Source of the DNA: Nostoc sp. JL33
GTDB taxonomy: Bacteria; Cyanobacteriota; Cyanobacteriia; Cyanobacteriales; Nostocaceae
Direction of reading: 5' to 3'
Assembly: GCF_017114985.1 (NCBI RefSeq)
Contig: NZ_JABXKP010000081.1
Coordinates: forward strand, 1-64,000
DNA: 64,000 nt
Made by a program: the position numbers and the translations under genes. The first letter of the stretch is position 1, and each line of letters starts with the position of its first letter. The notes below the pieces were generated by a model. It saw only the letters and a list, made by a program, of their open reading frames with translations, ran no database searches and was not told the DNA's origin. Shown one piece after another: positions 45,315 to 55,600 of this stretch.

Positions 45315-46256
45315 ATGAATATATATCCAAATTTTCGATTTTTTAAAAAAATTATTATATTTCTACTTACAATTACTTTAGTAACAGCCTGCGATTCCAT
45401 CCAAGCGGAAGAAAGAAATATAGCTAAAGAAAAAATCGTCAGTGGTGATAATTATGGAGAGCTACATGACCAAGGAAAGTTACGTACTTATTATTTTTAT
45501 ACTCCAAAATCTTACAATCGAGACCGCCCGATGCCGTTAGTTTTAGTGTTTCATGGCGATGATGGTAGTGGTCGGTCTATAAGTAATGTAACTCGCTTCA
45601 ATGAATTAGCAGATCAAAAAGGATTTATTGTTGTTTATCCAGATGGAATTGACAAAAAATGGAGCCTTAGAGGTAATGGTCAAGGAAGGGTAGATGATGT
45701 TTTGTTTGTCAGTGCTTTGATTGATCATCTTCAGCAGCAAATCAATATTGATAGTCATAAAGTTTATGCCACCGGTTTTTCTAGAGGTGGAATACTTACC
45801 CAAGCACTGGCTTGTAAGTTACCTAATAAAATTGCTGGTTTTGCATCAGTAGCTGGTTCGCTCCCAGTTAGACTCAAACCTAATTGCCAGCTTGAAACTC
45901 CTATCTCGATGTTAATGATCAACGGTACAAACGATCGCGATGTACTTTATGAAGGTGATGATCATACTCGACGAGGAGCGCTGGTTTCTATCTCAGATAT
46001 GGTAGATTTTTGGCGATCGCACGATCAATGTACCTCATCGAATAAATCTCCGCAGTTTTCTGAAGATCAAGTGAAAACCTCTCTCTACAACGGTTGTAGT
46101 GGCAACTCAGAAGTCTGGCAGCTAGCGGTAGTAAACGGGGGACATTTCTGGCCTGGCGGTTCTTCAACTGACGAGAGCCTAAATAAATTCAATGCTAAAC
46201 TGGGGCTGAACGCCAGTGAAACAATTTGGAACTTTTTTCAACGTCACAGTAAGTAG
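45315..46256 (+). CDS. Lipoprotein esterase, PHB-depolymerase/LpqC family
   Basis: 313 aa alpha/beta hydrolase. Signal peptide IIIFLLTITLVTAC with lipobox VTAC, so it is lipid-anchored and exported. Family motifs: RTYYFYTPKSYNRDRPMPLV, LVFHGDDGSGRSI (oxyanion region), nucleophile ATGFSRGGILTQALAC (GxSxG), Asp in MINGTNDRDV and His in VNGGHFWPGG. Related enzymes act on polyhydroxybutyrate or feruloyl and acetyl esters. It stands alone; substrate unknown. Confidence 0.88.
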   Translation: MNIYPNFRFFKKIIIFLLTITLVTACDSIQAEERNIAKEKIVSGDNYGELHDQGKLRTYYFYTPKSYNRDRPMPLVLVFHGDDGSGRSISNVTRFNELADQKGFIVVYPDGIDKKWSLRGNGQGRVDDVLFVSALIDHLQQQINIDSHKVYATGFSRGGILTQALACKLPNKIAGFASVAGSLPVRLKPNCQLETPISMLMINGTNDRDVLYEGDDHTRRGALVSISDMVDFWRSHDQCTSSNKSPQFSEDQVKTSLYNGCSGNSEVWQLAVVNGGHFWPGGSSTDESLNKFNAKLGLNASETIWNFFQRHSK

Positions 46257-46381
46257 ACCGAAAAGTTTTGCAAGCAGCTAATTTTTGAAGCGTGCTTTGT
46301 CTAAAATGTTATAAGTATTTAAAAGCCGACTCAAACCAGGAGAAAACTTTCTCTTCGGATAACCAGAATCATAAATTTACT

Positions 46382-46608
46382 CATGGCTCCCCTTAATCCC
46401 CTAAGAGCCAATACGGTTCAGTTAAGGCTAAAACTCTTTGCCAAAATCAATTTTTTTTACGTAGACGCAAAGCGGCTTGCCGCAGGCTACCACAGAGACG
46501 CAGAGGGCACTGAGAGAATAAAGAAATGCTTAACTGAACTGTATTGCCCTAAGAGCAGGCTCTTTGGGGTTCTTCAGGTTTAATAAGTAATCAAGCGGAC
46601 ATAATATC
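46382..46608. mobile_element. ATGTCCGC-family element, copy C, interrupted by another element
   Basis: Read on the minus strand from 46608: ATTATGTCCGCTTGATTACT, TATTAAACCTGAAGAACCCC and AAAGAGCC, matching copies A (8661) and B (58291). The element is split at 46409-46546 by a CAATAC-family insertion. Rejoining the flanks restores a CCCCTAAGAGC...CTCTTTGGGG stem. The outer left end is degenerate and its border approximate. Confidence 0.6.
46409..46546. mobile_element. 138-bp miniature element, CAATAC family, perfect 10-bp target duplication
   Basis: Ends CAATACGGTTCAGTTAAG and CTTAACTGAACTGTATTG match in 17 of 18 positions. Flanked by CCCTAAGAGC on both sides (46399-46408 and 46547-46556). 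The interior carries CACAGAGACGCAGAG repeat sequence. It is inserted in another miniature element. Confidence 0.9.
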
Positions 46609-46752
46609 AAACCCCTACCAATGACAAATAAGTTCATCCGAAAAATTACAACTAGATTTTTTTAGGTTGCTCTATACCTTAAGACTGATATACATCTTCT
46701 AATTTCTCAAGCAAACTTATTCGTAAGATAGTTTTATTTTCTATGTTAAAAC

Positions 46753-46960
46753 TTCTATTTAATTTATGCAGATTTGATTAAAAATCATGGTGAAGAGAAG
46801 GCACATATATATGCATGGTCAAACCAAGCAGCACTAGAATTCGTTGCCAAAACGGTTATCGAAGAACAAATTAACTGTGACTTTAGTCGCCAAAATCTTC
46901 AAAGTCACTGCTTCTGAAACAGACATCACTGATCAGCGATTTCCTAGTCTGACAACCATT
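46753..46960 (+). pseudogene. FAD-dependent oxidoreductase fragment (DAO type)
   Basis: The frame from 46753 reads LIYADLIKNHGEEKAHIYAW, then SNQAALEFVAKTVIEEQINC and DFSRQN, which matches the region after the FAD-binding motif in cyanobacterial DAO-type oxidases, some of which carry a C-terminal Rieske domain. It stops at 46915, and the likely continuation SETDITDQ is in another frame. There is no start, no FAD motif and no C-terminus. A short relic of a once about 500-residue gene. Confidence 0.6.
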
Positions 46961-47234
46961 AGTTCTTTAGAGCTAAACTCCTCTGTCAGACAATTTTGGA
47001 TTTTGGATTTTAGATTTTAGATTGAAAAGAGCAATCAAGTCATTAGCTCTGTGATTTAATTTTAGATTTTGCCCAAAGTTGCTCTTGCGGCTCTGCCGCG
47101 CCACTTCCTACAACTCTTGGAACCCCCGCAACGGAGTGGCTTGACTTGAGCAAACTTTCCAAGACGGATTAAAGAATTATTCTCGCGTTTAAAGAAAGCT
47201 TGCTCTCAGACCTTTTTAAATAATGGAACGCAAG

Positions 47235-47301
47235 AATCTTCTCTTCTTAGGCAACGCCCAACAATTCCATTTTCCAAAATTTAAAATCTAAAATTCGGTG
47301 A
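47235..47301. repeat. 67-bp dispersed repeat, copy 2
   Basis: Same orientation and near-identical to 4788-4854, ending 68 bp before the first NRPS gene. Its position makes it part of that gene's upstream region. Confidence 0.8.
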
Positions 47302-47369
47302 GCCTTGACAACAACATCGTCTGAGAAAAAGCTTCTACAAATTCCACCACAACTGTTTGCCATTCACTT

Positions 47370-50300
47370 ATGAGCCAGTATATTCTCAGTAGTCTCACAG
47401 ATGATGAAGAACTTAATTTTTCTGAAGAAGCAGAGGTTTTCGTTTTTCCCACTTCTTTCGCCCAGCAGCGATTGTGGTTTCTCGACCAGTTAGCACCGGG
47501 CAATCCATTTTACAACGTGTCAACAGCACTTCGCCTGACAGGTTCCCTCAACTTCACCGCCTTAAAGCAGACATTCAACGAAATTGTAAGTCGCCACGAA
47601 ACCTTACGCACTACGTTTGTTATGGTACAGCAACCGGTGCAAGCGATTAGACCCAGCTTAACCATACCTCTTCCCCTAGTAAATCTACGGAATTTCGGGA
47701 GCCAAGAACGTGAGACAAAAGTGCTGCAAATCGCAACCGCAGAGGCTCAACGTCCTTTCAATCTCACCACCGGGCCATTGCTGCGAGTGAAGCTGCTGCA
47801 ACTAGATGAAGCAGAATATGTGCTGCTGCTAAATCTACATCACATTGTTGCCGATGGCTGGTCAATTGGAGTGCTAATTAGAGAATTAGGAATATTATAC
47901 AAAGCCTTTGCAGAGGATAAGCAATGTCTGACGACAAGCCCTTCGGGTTCGCAGTCGCCTGTGGAGGGAAACCCTCCCGCAGCGCTGTCTCACGACTCCG
48001 TATCTACGTCCCTGCCAGAATTACCCATTCAATATGCAGATTTCGCCCAATGGCAACGGGAGTGGCTGCAAGGAGTGGGAGCAAACGGTTGTTCGCCCCT
48101 ACAAACCCAATTAGCTTATTGGCAAAAGCAATTAGACGGGATTTCGGTACTGAATCTCCCCAACGACCGACTCAGACCAACAGTTCCTAGCTACAGGGGT
48201 GCAAAACAATTTCTAAAACTACCACACTCCTTAACTCAAGCGCTAGAGGCACTTAGCTATCAAGAAGGCGTTACCTTGTTCATGACTCTGCTGGCAGCGT
48301 TTCAGACTTTGCTCTATCGTTATACGCAGCAAGAAGATATTACAGTAGGTTCACCCATTGCTAATCGCAATCGTAGCGAACTAGAAGGATTAATTGGTTT
48401 TTTTGTCAATAGTTTAGTGCTACGTACCAATCTATCAGGAAACCCGACGTTTCGAGAATTATTAAATCGAGTACGAGAGGTAACTTTAGGAGCCTATGCT
48501 CATCAGGACTTGCCCTTTGAAAAGCTGGTGGAGGAACTGCATCCAGAGCGAGATTTGAGCTATCATCCTTTTTTTCAGGTTGTATTTAGCCTGCAAAACA
48601 CTCCCATCAAAGCCCTAGAGTTACCTGGGTTAAGGCTTTCGCTATTTGAGTTCGACAGCAAAACCGCAAAGCTTGATTTAGAGTTCCATCTGTGGCAAGA
48701 CTTGGAAAGTTTGAAAGGACAAATGGTGTATAGCACCGACTTATTTGATGATACGACAATTACCCGGATGCTGGGACATTTCCAAACGCTGCTAGAAAGT
48801 ATTGTCGCCAATCCAGAACAGCGGATTTCAGAGTTGTCTTTGCTTACTAAAAAAGAACGACAAGAGTTATTAATTGATTGGAATGACACTAAAAGAGACT
48901 ACCCAGAGAACAAGTGTTTTCATCAGTTATTTGAAGCGCAGGTAAAGGAAACTCCCGATGCGATCGCACTAAACGCACGCTCCGCGAACGCAGTAGTTTT
49001 TGGCGATGAACAACTCAGCTACAAAGAGTTAAATATACGCAGCAACCAACTCGCACATTATCTTCAAAAAATAGGTGTAGAAACCGAATCTTTAGTTGGC
49101 ATTTGTATAGAGCGAACGTTAGAGATGATCATCGCAGTATTAGGCATCTTTAAAGCAGGTGGAGCATACCTGGCTTTAGATCCGAGCCTACCTCAAGAGC
49201 GTCTTAACTTCATGCTAGAAGATGCGAAAGTTTCGGTGTTGCTCACACAAGAAAAGTTGCTCAAGCATTTTGAGGACTTCTCAAATCCAATTATTTGCAT
49301 AGATAAAGATTGGGCAACTATTACACAACACAGCCAAGAAAATCCAACTAGTTGCGTAACATTTGATAACCTAGCTTATGTTATCTACACCTCTGGCTCA
49401 ACAGGAAAACCTAAAGGCGTTTTGCTCCAGCATCGAGGATTGTCTAACTTAGCAAAAGCTCAGATTGAGGTTTTCAACTTGCAACCGAGTAACCGCATTC
49501 TGCAATTCGCATCATTAAGTTTCGATGCCTCAATTTTTGAGATTGTCATGGCACTGCAAATAGGAGCAACTCTTTATTTAGCAAACAAAGAATCGCTTCT
49601 ACCCGGACAACCTTTGCTCCAATTATTGCGCGAAAAAGCTATTACTCACGTCACCCTTCCGCCAGCAGTATTAGCAGTCTTACCTACAGAATCACTTGCG
49701 GTATTGCAAACTATTATTTGTGCAGGCGAATCTTGCACTGATGATATTGTCAAACGTTGGTGGAACTCTCAGGGTCAATTTTTTAATGCTTACGGGCCTA
49801 CTGAAGCAACCGTTTGGTCAACTGTTGCAGAGATTGGTCATATAAGTGAAAAACCGCCTATTGGTCGCCCTATTGCTAACACTCAAATTTATATATTAGA
49901 TAAGCATTTACAACCTTTACCAATTGGAGTTTCTGGTGAATTGTACATAGGTGGTGAGGGATTGGCACAAGGCTATATTAATCGTCCAGAATTAACTACT
50001 GAAAAGTTTATTCCCAATCTTTTTAGTGATAAAAAGGGAGCGCGACTTTATAAGACGGGTGATTTAGCTCGGTATCGAACCGACGGGAATATTGAATTTT
50101 TAGGTCGCATCGATAATCAAGTAAAAATTCGGGGATTCCGCATTGAGTTGTCAGAAATTGAAACAGTGCTGAGTCAGCATAAAAGTGTGCAAAAAGCAGT
50201 AGTAATTGTTAAAGAAAACGTATCTGGCGATAAGTACTTGGTGGCTTATATTGTTCCCAATATACAGACGCAAAATTTCCCGTCTGTACTACGTATATTC

Positions 50301-51548
50301 TTAAAAGAAAAATTACCAGAATACATGGTGCCAAAAGCTTTTGTAGTGCTGGATTCTCTGCCACTAACAACTAGTGGGAAAGTGGATCGTTTGGCGCTAA
50401 CAGAACTTGACAGTCCGGCTAGCCGCTTCATAGATAAAGCATTTATCGCTCCTCGTACTCCAACTGAGTCAACCTTGGCAAAAATTTGGGCTGAAGTCCT
50501 TAATGTTGAGCGCGTGGGTATTTACGATAACTTCTTCGACTTGGGAGGAGATTCGCTGTTAACTGTACGCCTATTGAAGCAGATACACAAGCAGTTTGAG
50601 CGGGAATTACCACTATCTACCTTATTTTTAAATCCCACAATTGAAAGTTTAGCAACTTCTCTATCCTCAGAAACAGATTCTCTGGCGTGGTCGCCCTTAG
50701 TTCCGATTCAATCTGCTGGTTCAAATCCCGCTTTCTTCTGCGTTCATCCAATTTTTGGTGTTGTCTTTCCTTATTATGAATTAGCTGATCAATTGGGAAA
50801 AAATCAACCATTTTATGGGCTACAACCTATTGGACTTGACGGAAAAACTTCTCCATTAACTCGCATTGAGGATATGGCTGCTCATTATATTGAAGCATTG
50901 CGTACAGTGCAGCCCAAAGGCCCTTATTTTTTAGGAGGTTGGTCTTTTGGAGGTTGGGTTGCTTTTGAAATGGCTCAACAACTCCAAAAGTCTGGGGAAG
51001 AAGTGGCTCTACTTGCTGTGCTTGACACTTTAGCACCAATTCCGGGAAATGTACCTTCTTTGGGTAATGGTTTCAAGTTTATGCTGACTACAGTGGCGCG
51101 ATATATATGGCCATTTTTCTTCGATTATTTTTATCTAATTATCGCGATCGCCAAGAAACGAATTAACAGTTTAACTTCTCGAAATTTGTTCTCTCACATC
51201 ATCCTAAAAGAGGATGCGACAGTCAAGCTTATACCTGAAGAATCCAAGTTAAGATTTTTAAGCGAGTTAGCAATTCGTCCAATGCTTCGGGTTTTCTATG
51301 CCAATAGTCAAGCAGTTCTCAATTACGTTCCGCAAGCCTACCCTAAAGGAATTAATCTTTTCAGAACTAAGGTTCAATCAAGTATTGTCAAGGAAGATCC
51401 GAGTATGGGTTGGGATCAGCTAATTGTGGAAGGAACGGAAATTCATCATATTCCTGGTAATCATCTAACTATGTTGAGAAAACCCCATATTGAAGTTCTC
51501 GCTGCACAGCTAAGAGTCTGTATTGAGAAAGCGCAAACTTTAAAATAA
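47370..51548 (+). CDS. NRPS, C-A-PCP-TE termination module
   Basis: 1392 aa. Condensation domain (SFAQQRLWFLDQLAPGNPFY, catalytic LHHIVADGWS), adenylation domain (A3 YTSGSTGKPKG, A5 NAYGPTEAT, A7 YKTGDLARY, A8 RIDNQVKIRGFRIELSE, A10 TTSGKVDRL), carrier protein (FFDLGGDSLLT) and type I thioesterase (GGWSFGGWVAFE with Ser, AVLDTLAP, IPGNHLTML with His). Pocket residues by eye against GrsA are D-A-F-T-I-A-A-V-W, Phe/aromatic-like. In the C domain, 47920-48008 encodes about 27 extra residues (CLTTSPSGSQSPVEGN...) absent from the neighbour; another repeat-derived insert is near 48970. The TE means this enzyme releases the product, although it is the first gene of the locus. Confidence 0.93.
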   Translation: MSQYILSSLTDDEELNFSEEAEVFVFPTSFAQQRLWFLDQLAPGNPFYNVSTALRLTGSLNFTALKQTFNEIVSRHETLRTTFVMVQQPVQAIRPSLTIPLPLVNLRNFGSQERETKVLQIATAEAQRPFNLTTGPLLRVKLLQLDEAEYVLLLNLHHIVADGWSIGVLIRELGILYKAFAEDKQCLTTSPSGSQSPVEGNPPAALSHDSVSTSLPELPIQYADFAQWQREWLQGVGANGCSPLQTQLAYWQKQLDGISVLNLPNDRLRPTVPSYRGAKQFLKLPHSLTQALEALSYQEGVTLFMTLLAAFQTLLYRYTQQEDITVGSPIANRNRSELEGLIGFFVNSLVLRTNLSGNPTFRELLNRVREVTLGAYAHQDLPFEKLVEELHPERDLSYHPFFQVVFSLQNTPIKALELPGLRLSLFEFDSKTAKLDLEFHLWQDLESLKGQMVYSTDLFDDTTITRMLGHFQTLLESIVANPEQRISELSLLTKKERQELLIDWNDTKRDYPENKCFHQLFEAQVKETPDAIALNARSANAVVFGDEQLSYKELNIRSNQLAHYLQKIGVETESLVGICIERTLEMIIAVLGIFKAGGAYLALDPSLPQERLNFMLEDAKVSVLLTQEKLLKHFEDFSNPIICIDKDWATITQHSQENPTSCVTFDNLAYVIYTSGSTGKPKGVLLQHRGLSNLAKAQIEVFNLQPSNRILQFASLSFDASIFEIVMALQIGATLYLANKESLLPGQPLLQLLREKAITHVTLPPAVLAVLPTESLAVLQTIICAGESCTDDIVKRWWNSQGQFFNAYGPTEATVWSTVAEIGHISEKPPIGRPIANTQIYILDKHLQPLPIGVSGELYIGGEGLAQGYINRPELTTEKFIPNLFSDKKGARLYKTGDLARYRTDGNIEFLGRIDNQVKIRGFRIELSEIETVLSQHKSVQKAVVIVKENVSGDKYLVAYIVPNIQTQNFPSVLRIFLKEKLPEYMVPKAFVVLDSLPLTTSGKVDRLALTELDSPASRFIDKAFIAPRTPTESTLAKIWAEVLNVERVGIYDNFFDLGGDSLLTVRLLKQIHKQFERELPLSTLFLNPTIESLATSLSSETDSLAWSPLVPIQSAGSNPAFFCVHPIFGVVFPYYELADQLGKNQPFYGLQPIGLDGKTSPLTRIEDMAAHYIEALRTVQPKGPYFLGGWSFGGWVAFEMAQQLQKSGEEVALLAVLDTLAPIPGNVPSLGNGFKFMLTTVARYIWPFFFDYFYLIIAIAKKRINSLTSRNLFSHIILKEDATVKLIPEESKLRFLSELAIRPMLRVFYANSQAVLNYVPQAYPKGINLFRTKVQSSIVKEDPSMGWDQLIVEGTEIHHIPGNHLTMLRKPHIEVLAAQLRVCIEKAQTLK

Positions 51549-51597
51549 GGATGGATCAATAGGGACTTACAAAAAAAAAAATACTCAACTACTTCTT

Positions 51598-51653
51598 GTG
51601 GGGTGGGCATCTTGCCCGCCTTTGGCAATGGGCGGGCAAGATGCCCACCCCAC
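51598..51653. repeat. 23-bp perfect inverted repeat downstream of NRPS gene
   Basis: GTGGGGTGGGCATCTTGCCC GCC pairs with its exact inverse across a 10-nt loop. It shares the GGGTGGGCATCTTGCCCGCC block with the TAAGCTG element at 531. It starts 49 bp after the stop codon and has no T-tract. Probably a dispersed repeat that may also act as an RNA-end structure. Confidence 0.8.
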
Positions 51654-51742
51654 GAGATTGGATAATTTATTTGTTGGAAATCCCATATAGCAATCCTATC
51701 TGATTTGTGTTGGCGTAGCCTGCCGTAGGGATAAAATAATTT

Positions 51743-52568
51743 GGCGTTGCTGAATCAAAGTATGAATTGTGCGATCGCCTCAAGCTTGCGGGCGCATAGC
51801 GCCCGCAACGCCACCGAACCGTACTTAAGATAATATATTACTAATCCAATTGAATGCCTAAGCATTTCCTCTGATTTTGAATAACAAAAAGTCTTACGAT
51901 GTAAGCGAGCAAGGTAATGTCTTAAACGGCTGTTTTCTCCTTCTCCCAAGGGGAGACGCTGCGCGAACTACTCTTGTCATATACGTTTTGCTAACGAGCT
52001 GGTCTTCATTATTGATAAAACAGGGATAAACAGGGTAGCCGTCAGTTACGTAAAAATAAGAATGCCAACAACTTATTACTTGCCATAAAATTTTAAAAGT
52101 TTCTGCACTTCTATCTCCTAAAACCCAAGCTATAATTCCTGGAGTATGCTTATTTACTGCTGTCCAAAGCCAAATTTTGTTTTTTTTTACCAACAAAAGT
52201 CTCTAGCTCATCTATTTGTGTTATTTCAGGTATTTCATCATAATCAGCACATTTTGGTAAATCATTACCAATCTTTTTTACCCAAGTTATTATTGTTGTG
52301 TGATCTACTTTTTTTACTCTTTCTATTGCTCTAAAGCCTGACCCATTTACATACATTTCTAAGCATTCACGTTTTATTTCTTCTGAATAACCTTGTTTTT
52401 CATAAGAATCGATAAATTGACGACGACAGTTAACACAGATGTAATTTTGTTTACTACCCTTTTTTCCGTTCTTGCGGATATGAGTTGATGCACACCTTGG
52501 ACATTGCATGACGATGGCTACGCCCGCCGAAGGCATCGCTCTAATTCATACTTCAATTATGCAACGCC
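51743..52568 (-). mobile_element. IS1-family insertion sequence with 8-bp target duplication
   Basis: Terminal inverted repeats GGCGTTGCTGAATCAAAGTA (left) and GGCGTTGCATAATTGAAGTA (right, inverse), both continuing TGAATT. Flanked by AATAATTT on both sides (51735-51742 and 52569-52576). It carries an IS1-type transposase on the minus strand. Three small dispersed repeats sit inside it: GC-rich inserts near 51779-51810, 51935-51970 and 52510-52538. Total 826 bp. It separates two NRPS genes. Confidence 0.9.
51755..52509 (-). pseudogene. IS1-type transposase, frameshifted and interrupted by a small repeat
   Basis: From ATG 52509 the N-terminal zinc-finger/HTH part reads MQCPRCASTHIRKNGKKGSK, then QNYICVNCRRQF. 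At an A9 run (about 52181-52190) a -1 shift is needed to continue KKNKIWLWTAVNKHTPGIIA, then LGDRSAETFKILW and VTDGYPVY. IS1 itself uses a -1 shift at an A-rich site, so this one may be programmed. Further on, after SKTYMTRV, a small dispersed repeat (51935-51970) breaks the frame. The rest (SRLRHYLARLHRKTFCYSKS) is in a third frame and is itself extended by another repeat. The copy is therefore dead for autonomous transposition. Confidence 0.8.
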
Positions 52569-52653
52569 AATAATTTTTTATAACGAACCGCAGAGGCGCA
52601 GAGAACGCAGAGAGAATAAAGAGAGATTTTCACGAATGATTTAGGGTTACTAT

Positions 52654-55600
52654 ATGTCTTGTGAAGAGGTCTTCGTCTTTCCAGCATCTTTTGCTCAACA
52701 GCGATTATGGTTTCTCGACCAGTTGATCCCCGGCAATGCTATCTACAATGTGCTGACAGTAATTCGCTTGACAGGTTCGCTGAAGTTAGCCGCACTAGAA
52801 CAGACTTTTAACGAAATTGTGCGTCGCCACGAAACCTTACGCACTACTTTTATTGTGTTGGATGGGCAACCTCTACAGGCGATAGCACCCAGCTTAACAA
52901 TACCTCTTTCTGTATTAGACCTCCAGCAATTACCAGCTGATGAACAAGAGGTGAAAGCAAAGTGCATTATTACCGCAGAGATAGAACATTCCTTCGATTT
53001 ATCCTCTGGGCCATTGCTGCGAGTAATACTCCTTGTCCTTTCTGAGACTGAACATATTCTATTACTGAATATGCACCACATTATCTGTGATGATTGGTCT
53101 ATGGGGGTACTGATTCGGGAACTGGGAACGCTGTACGCAGCTTTTGCACAAAACCAGCCCTCCCCTCTATTAGAACTGCCTCTTCAGTACGCCGATTTTG
53201 CTCACTGGCAGCGTGAGTGGCTGCAAGGAGAAGTACTCCAAACCCAGTTAGGTTACTGGCGGGAGCAATTAAACGGTATTTCTATACTGCATTTGCCTAC
53301 TGACAAACCAAGACCAGCTATACAAAGCTATGAAGGAGCAACACAATTTCTAGAGTTACCAAAAGAGCTAATTGATGCACTAGAAAAGCTGTCACAGCAA
53401 GAAGGTGTCACGTTATTTATGACATTGCTGGCAGCATTTCAAACGTTACTTTACCGCTACACACATCAAGAAGATATCGCACTCGGTTCGCCAATTGCTA
53501 ACCGGAACCGTAGTGAAGTTGAAGGCATAATTGGTTTTTTTGTCAATAGTTTAGTGCTACGTAGCAACTTATCTGGAAACCCCTCTTTTCGGGAACTACT
53601 AGGCAGAGTCCGGGAGGTAACTTTAGGAGCATACAGCCACCAAGATTTGCCGTTTGAAAAGTTAGTTGAAGAATTGCATCCAGAGCGAAACTTGAGCCAT
53701 CATCCCTTATTTCAAGTGGTGTTTGGTTTTCAGAATGCGCCAATGTCAGCCCTAGAACTGCCTGAATTAGTACCTAGCTTTATGAATATTGACTTGAAAA
53801 AAACGCGTTTTGATTTGGAACTGCATCTGTGGAAGTGTTCTGAGGATTTTAGGAGCTTATTGGGTGGAAACTGGGAGTATTCTGAAGGTCTCCGAGGCGT
53901 AATTGTTTACAACACAGATTTGTTTGATAAAGCCACTATTAGCCGAATGGTGGAACATTTTAAAACTTTGTTATCAGCTATTGTTGCAAATCCAGAACAC
54001 CAAATTGCAAATTTACCGTTATTAAGTGAAGTAGAGCTACATCAGGTATTGGTGGAATGGAATAACACTCAAGCAGATTATCCTCAAGATAAGTCTATCC
54101 ATCAATTGTTTGAAGAAAAGGTACAGCAGTATCCTGATTCTATAGCAGTAAACTTTGCTAACGAGCAACTCACTTATCAAGAGTTGAATACTCGCAGTAA
54201 TAAACTAGCACGACACTTACAAAAAATCGGAGTTGGTTCAGAAGTTTTAGTCGGCATTTGTATTTCACAATCTATAGAAATGATCATCGGGTTGTTGGGC
54301 ATTCTGAAAGCAGGGGCGGCGTATGTTCCATTAGACCCCAGCTATCCTCAAGAACGCCTCAATTTTATGCTTGAAGATGCAAAAGTTTCAGTATTGCTGA
54401 CACAAGAAAACTTGCTCAAGCATTTTGAAGGTTTCTCAAATTCAATTATTTCTATAGATAAAGACTGGGAAATTATTAACCAAGAAAAGGAAGACAATCC
54501 CAAAAGTGATTTAAATAGTGATAATTTAGCCTATGTTATTTACACCTCTGGTTCTACAGGAAAACCCAAGGGAGTTGCTGTACCTCATAAAGCTGTCAAT
54601 CGCTTAGTGTGCAATACTAACTATATAAGATTCTCTGGGTCTGATAAAATCGCTCAAGTCTCAAATACTTCCTTTGATGCAGCGACATTCGAGATTTGGG
54701 GAGCGCTACTTAACGGCGCTCAACTTCTGGGAATTAGTAAAGATGTAACCCTTTCGCCTCACGAATTTGCCTTAGAACTACGAGAAAAAGCTATCAACGT
54801 TCTCTTTTTGACTACTGCTTTGTTTCAACAGATTGCTAGAGATGTTCCGCAAGCTTTTGCGACCTTGAAATATTTATTGTTTGGGGGCGAGACTGTTGAT
54901 CCGAGATGGATTAAGAAGATTATCAAACATGGTGCGCCAAAGCACTTAATTCATGTTTATGGCCCTACAGAAAATACGACATTTTCCTCTTATTACTGCA
55001 TAGATGAGTCACCATCAGCCACATTTCCTATTGGTCGCCCAATTAGAAACACGCAAATTTATATATTAGATACTTATTTACAACCAGTGCCTATTGGCGT
55101 TATTGGCGAATTATATATGGGTGGGGAGGGATTGGCGCGAGAATATCTCAACCGCACTGAATTAACTGCTAAACACTTTATTCCTCATCCTTTTAGTAAT
55201 AAACAAAAAACACGTCTTTATAAAACGGGTGATTTAGCTCGCTATTTACCAGATGGCAATATTGAATTTTTAGGTCGCATTGACAATCAAGTAAAAATTC
55301 GCGGCTTCCGCATTGAGTTGTCGGAGATTGAAGCGGTATTGAGCCAACATCCAGCAGTGAGAGAAACTGTTGTCATTGCTGCTGAGGACGTACCTGATGA
55401 TAAGTACTTGGCGGCTTATATTGTTCCCAAGCAGAAACAGATACCGATGCAAGAGGTGCAAAGCTTTGCGTCCTTACTGCGTCAATTTCTCAAAGAAAAG
55501 TTACCAGAATACATGATACCAAGAGCCTATGTAGTACTGGAATCTCTACCTCTAACACCTAATGGCAAAGTCGATCGCCGTGCTTTACCCACACCTGATA

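Noticed and set aside
46383..46583. 66-codon frame
   Set aside because: It spans the nested miniature elements and their target duplications and shows no protein similarity.
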